The position numbers were made by a program, and so were the translations under genes. A stretch of 64,000 nt of DNA, from NCBI RefSeq assembly GCF_001651035.1, contig NZ_LXRG01000110.1:186001-250000 (forward strand), read 5' to 3'. Below the pieces are notes generated by a model. The model was not told the DNA's origin. It saw only the letters and a program-made list of their open reading frames with translations, and ran no database searches. Shown here piece by piece: positions 62,251-64,000 of this stretch (the first letter of the stretch is position 1; each line of letters begins with the position of its first letter). The stretch is from Halomonas sp. ALS9 (GTDB lineage Bacteria; Pseudomonadota; Gammaproteobacteria; Pseudomonadales; Halomonadaceae).

Positions 62251-62557
62251 AGGTAGGCTCCTGTTTTAAATATTACGTTTGTTTATATGCGCGGTTATTG
62301 AAACTGTTCTTAACAGGGTTGTTAAAACCGTTATTAAAGCTGTTCGTAAAACCGTTCTTAAAAAAGCAATGTAACCGGTTACATTAAGGTTGAAACTAGG
62401 CCGCCACGCTTTAGTCGTCAATGCGACAAAGGTCTATCAGTGTTGGAGGAGTGTTGGAAAATAGCGCGCTGAGTTTAACGCTGGGATGCGTTAAGCTGAG
62501 ATAAATAATGCCGCGCAATCATCTGCTAACGGCGATTAGATAACGTTAAGAGAGACC
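62251..62557. promoter_or_regulatory. Divergent region with LacI operator and 24-bp repeats
   Basis: AATGTAACCGGTTACATT (62368-62385) is a perfect palindrome of LacI-family type. Two 24-base-spaced copies of TAAAACCGTT (62323 and 62347) lie between the operator and the minus-strand operon start. The divergent lacI promoter shares the operator, so autoregulation is likely. No gene. Confidence 0.8.
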
Positions 62558-63556
62558 ATGACCAATATACGTAAGGTTGCCGAGTTGGCGGGGGTGTCGG
62601 TAGCAACCGTATCGCGGGCATTGAAGTCGCCAGACATTGTCTCGCCCGCCACCCGTGAAAAAGTGCTCAAGGCAGTTGATCAAGCGGGCTATAAGCCTAA
62701 CTTGATGGCGGTACAGTTTCGTTCTCAGCGCACTTATAATTTGGTGGTTTTGGTACCCACCATTGCCAACACCTTCTTTGCGCGGGTCATTAGCGGCATC
62801 CAGGAAGCTGCCCAAGAGCGTGGCTACGGCGTACTGCTGTGTAATACCCTAGGCGATGAGGCGATGGAAACCCAATACGCCAGCTTAGTGACGACGCGCC
62901 AGGCGGATGGTGTGATTCAGTTGCGCGCTTTCAATCCGTTTTCTGACAATGCCTTTCCCGCTGCGGCAGCATTGCCCATGATCAATGCCTGCGAGGTGCT
63001 GGACGACGCGCCATGTCCTACCGTCAAACTGGATAACCGTGCGGCGGCGCGTGAGGTCACCGAGCACTTGATCGCCTTGGGGCATCGACGAATAGGTATG
63101 ATAAAGGGCCCACGACGCAGCCCGTTAACCCGCGACCGGCAACTGGGGTATCAGGATGCGTTGAGCGCGGCGGGTATTGCCTTGGATGAGCGCTTGCTGT
63201 GTCCTGGCGATTTCACCCCTCTTGCGGGTTATCAGGCGGCTGAAACGCTGATCGCGTTAACAGAGCGGCCCACTGCTATTTTTTGTGAAAGTGACGAGAT
63301 GGCAATAGGCGCCATGAGTCGCATCAAAGAAGCAGGACTACGCGTGCCGGACGATATTTCAGTGGCGGGATTTGATGATATAGCGTTCGCTTCTTACACG
63401 GATCCACCATTGACCACCATTGCTCAACCGGCGGAAGCGTTTGGGCGCGAAGCCGTCGCGATGTTGATTGACGTGCTGGAAGGCCAAAAGGTCGATAACC
63501 TGGTGATGCCTTACACCCTGCTAACCAGGGCGAGCACTGCACCATGCCGACCTTAG
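62558..63556 (+). CDS. LacI-family transcriptional regulator
   Basis: A 332-residue LacI regulator: HTH (about 4-23) VAELAGVSVATVSRAL, hinge and periplasmic-binding-like effector domain with RRIGMIKGPRRSPLTRDR and SVAGFDDIAFASYTDPPLT. The perfect palindrome at 62368 lies between it and the minus-strand operon, and a close copy before the plus-strand operon, so it likely controls both. Effector is probably a sugar of the pathway; not proven. ATG at 62558. Confidence 0.92.
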   Translation: MTNIRKVAELAGVSVATVSRALKSPDIVSPATREKVLKAVDQAGYKPNLMAVQFRSQRTYNLVVLVPTIANTFFARVISGIQEAAQERGYGVLLCNTLGDEAMETQYASLVTTRQADGVIQLRAFNPFSDNAFPAAAALPMINACEVLDDAPCPTVKLDNRAAAREVTEHLIALGHRRIGMIKGPRRSPLTRDRQLGYQDALSAAGIALDERLLCPGDFTPLAGYQAAETLIALTERPTAIFCESDEMAIGAMSRIKEAGLRVPDDISVAGFDDIAFASYTDPPLTTIAQPAEAFGREAVAMLIDVLEGQKVDNLVMPYTLLTRASTAPCRP

Positions 63557-63643
63557 GTGTGTTTCTTTCGCGCACTAAGTGCATACAATAAGTTGGGTTT
63601 CTTCAAAAGCCCCCTCATAAAAATAGCTAAAAAAGGATCTACC

Positions 63644-64000
63644 ATGACGCTGACACGCTCAATAGCTCACTTTACCGCCGGCTTGGCCGGTGCGGCACTG
63701 CTGACTGCTTCCCTTTCTGCCCAGGCACGCGAACTCTCGGTTTCCACCGTTCTGTCTGACGCTTTCCCCTGGGGGCAGGCGGCGGAGAAATGGGCTGAAC
63801 TGGTGAAAGAACGTAGCGGCGGTGAGTTAACGCTGCGGGTTTATCCGAATTCTCAACTGGTTTCCGGCGACCAGACCCGGGAATTTTCCGCGATGCGCTC
63901 TGGGTTGATCGACGCCGCGGTAGGTTCGACTATCAACTGGTCGCCCCAGGTGCCGGAGCTTAATCTATTCTCTTTGCCGTTCTTTATTCCCGATGAAGCC
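63644..64000 (+). CDS. TRAP transporter substrate-binding protein DctP (N-terminal part)
   Basis: The first 119 residues of a TRAP-type periplasmic binding protein, cut by the window end. A Sec signal peptide (HFTAGLAGAALLTASLSAQA) is followed by LSVSTVLSDAFPWGQAAEK, GGELTLRVYPNSQLVSGDQ and MRSGLIDAAVGSTINWSPQVPEL (in part: MRSGLIDAAVG), the DctP_N pattern. AAGGA precedes the ATG. It lies 87 bases after lacI; the membrane subunits must lie beyond the edge. Confidence 0.88.
   Translation, partial: MTLTRSIAHFTAGLAGAALLTASLSAQARELSVSTVLSDAFPWGQAAEKWAELVKERSGGELTLRVYPNSQLVSGDQTREFSAMRSGLIDAAVGSTINWSPQVPELNLFSLPFFIPDEA

Noticed and set aside
1..64000. Insertion sequences, rRNA operons and replication origin
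   Set aside because: No transposase-like protein, terminal inverted repeats, rRNA sequence or DnaA-box cluster was recognised.

Overview
The window looks like chromosomal DNA of a gammaproteobacterium, most probably a member of the Halomonadaceae (Halomonas or a relative). Support comes from the mix of genes: an Anr-type regulator beside hemN and cbb3 oxidase genes, a PuuD-type urate oxidase with a complete uricolytic set, TRAP transport, a PHA-associated phasin, class II ketol-acid reductoisomerase with ilvY, and moderately GC-rich coding DNA. The genus is an inference from gene content; there is no rRNA here to settle it.

Layout. 1-10.6 kb (all minus): start of anr, hemN, then the cbb3 assembly genes ccoG-ccoH-ccoI-ccoS plus a TauE/SafE-like gene, and the structural operon ccoN-ccoO-ccoQ-ccoP closed by a terminator. 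10.8-12.5 kb: an alpha/beta hydrolase with an in-frame 15-bp repeat, and a five-gene tRNA array Val-Asp-Asp-Val-Asp. 12.5-20.5 kb: glycolate oxidation (glcD-glcE-glcF-glcG, the divergent glcC, a gamma carbonic anhydrase and a lactate/glycolate permease); TGGT-N3-ACCA operators lie before both glcD and the permease. 20.7-22.9 kb: two glutathione transferases and a phasin. 23-26 kb: uraD, hiuH, puuD and a GntR regulator. 26-30.2 kb: ilvY/ilvC and modF.

30.2-34.1 kb is an AT-richer islet: a truncated antitoxin-like ORF, a ParDE-type toxin-antitoxin pair, and three minus-strand genes I cannot assign (a 4-TM protein, a membrane-anchored GAF-like protein and a 472-aa protein of unknown fold). 34.2-46.5 kb resumes purine/allantoin use: two NCS1 permeases, an allantoin racemase-like protein, puuE, an RpiR regulator, a four-gene polar amino-acid type ABC transporter, a YfcC-like permease, allE and allA. 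Two different palindromes, TTGTATACAA (four copies) and TGAAACGAAAGTTTCT (two copies), tie these promoters together. 46.6-52.1 kb: pyruvate kinase overlapping modA-modB-modC, a DUF192 protein and a DMT transporter.

52.4-63.6 kb is a sugar or glycoside catabolic region of two operons: exported epimerase-like proteins, a GMC oxidoreductase with its Tat-signal small subunit and a DUF1080 protein on plus; a Gfo/Idh/MocA oxidoreductase, another epimerase-like protein and an MFS permease on minus. Both carry a TGTAACC-GGTTACA-type operator, and a LacI-family regulator sits beside one of them. The content fits oxidation of a glycoside at C3 in the periplasm followed by cleavage of the 3-keto product. 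The window ends inside a TRAP substrate-binding protein gene.

Connections: urate goes through HiuH, UraD, PuuE, AllE and AllA to glyoxylate, which is also the product of GlcDEF; allantoate amidohydrolase is not in the window. Molybdate import (modABC, modF) near purine genes would suit a molybdenum xanthine dehydrogenase, but none is encoded here.
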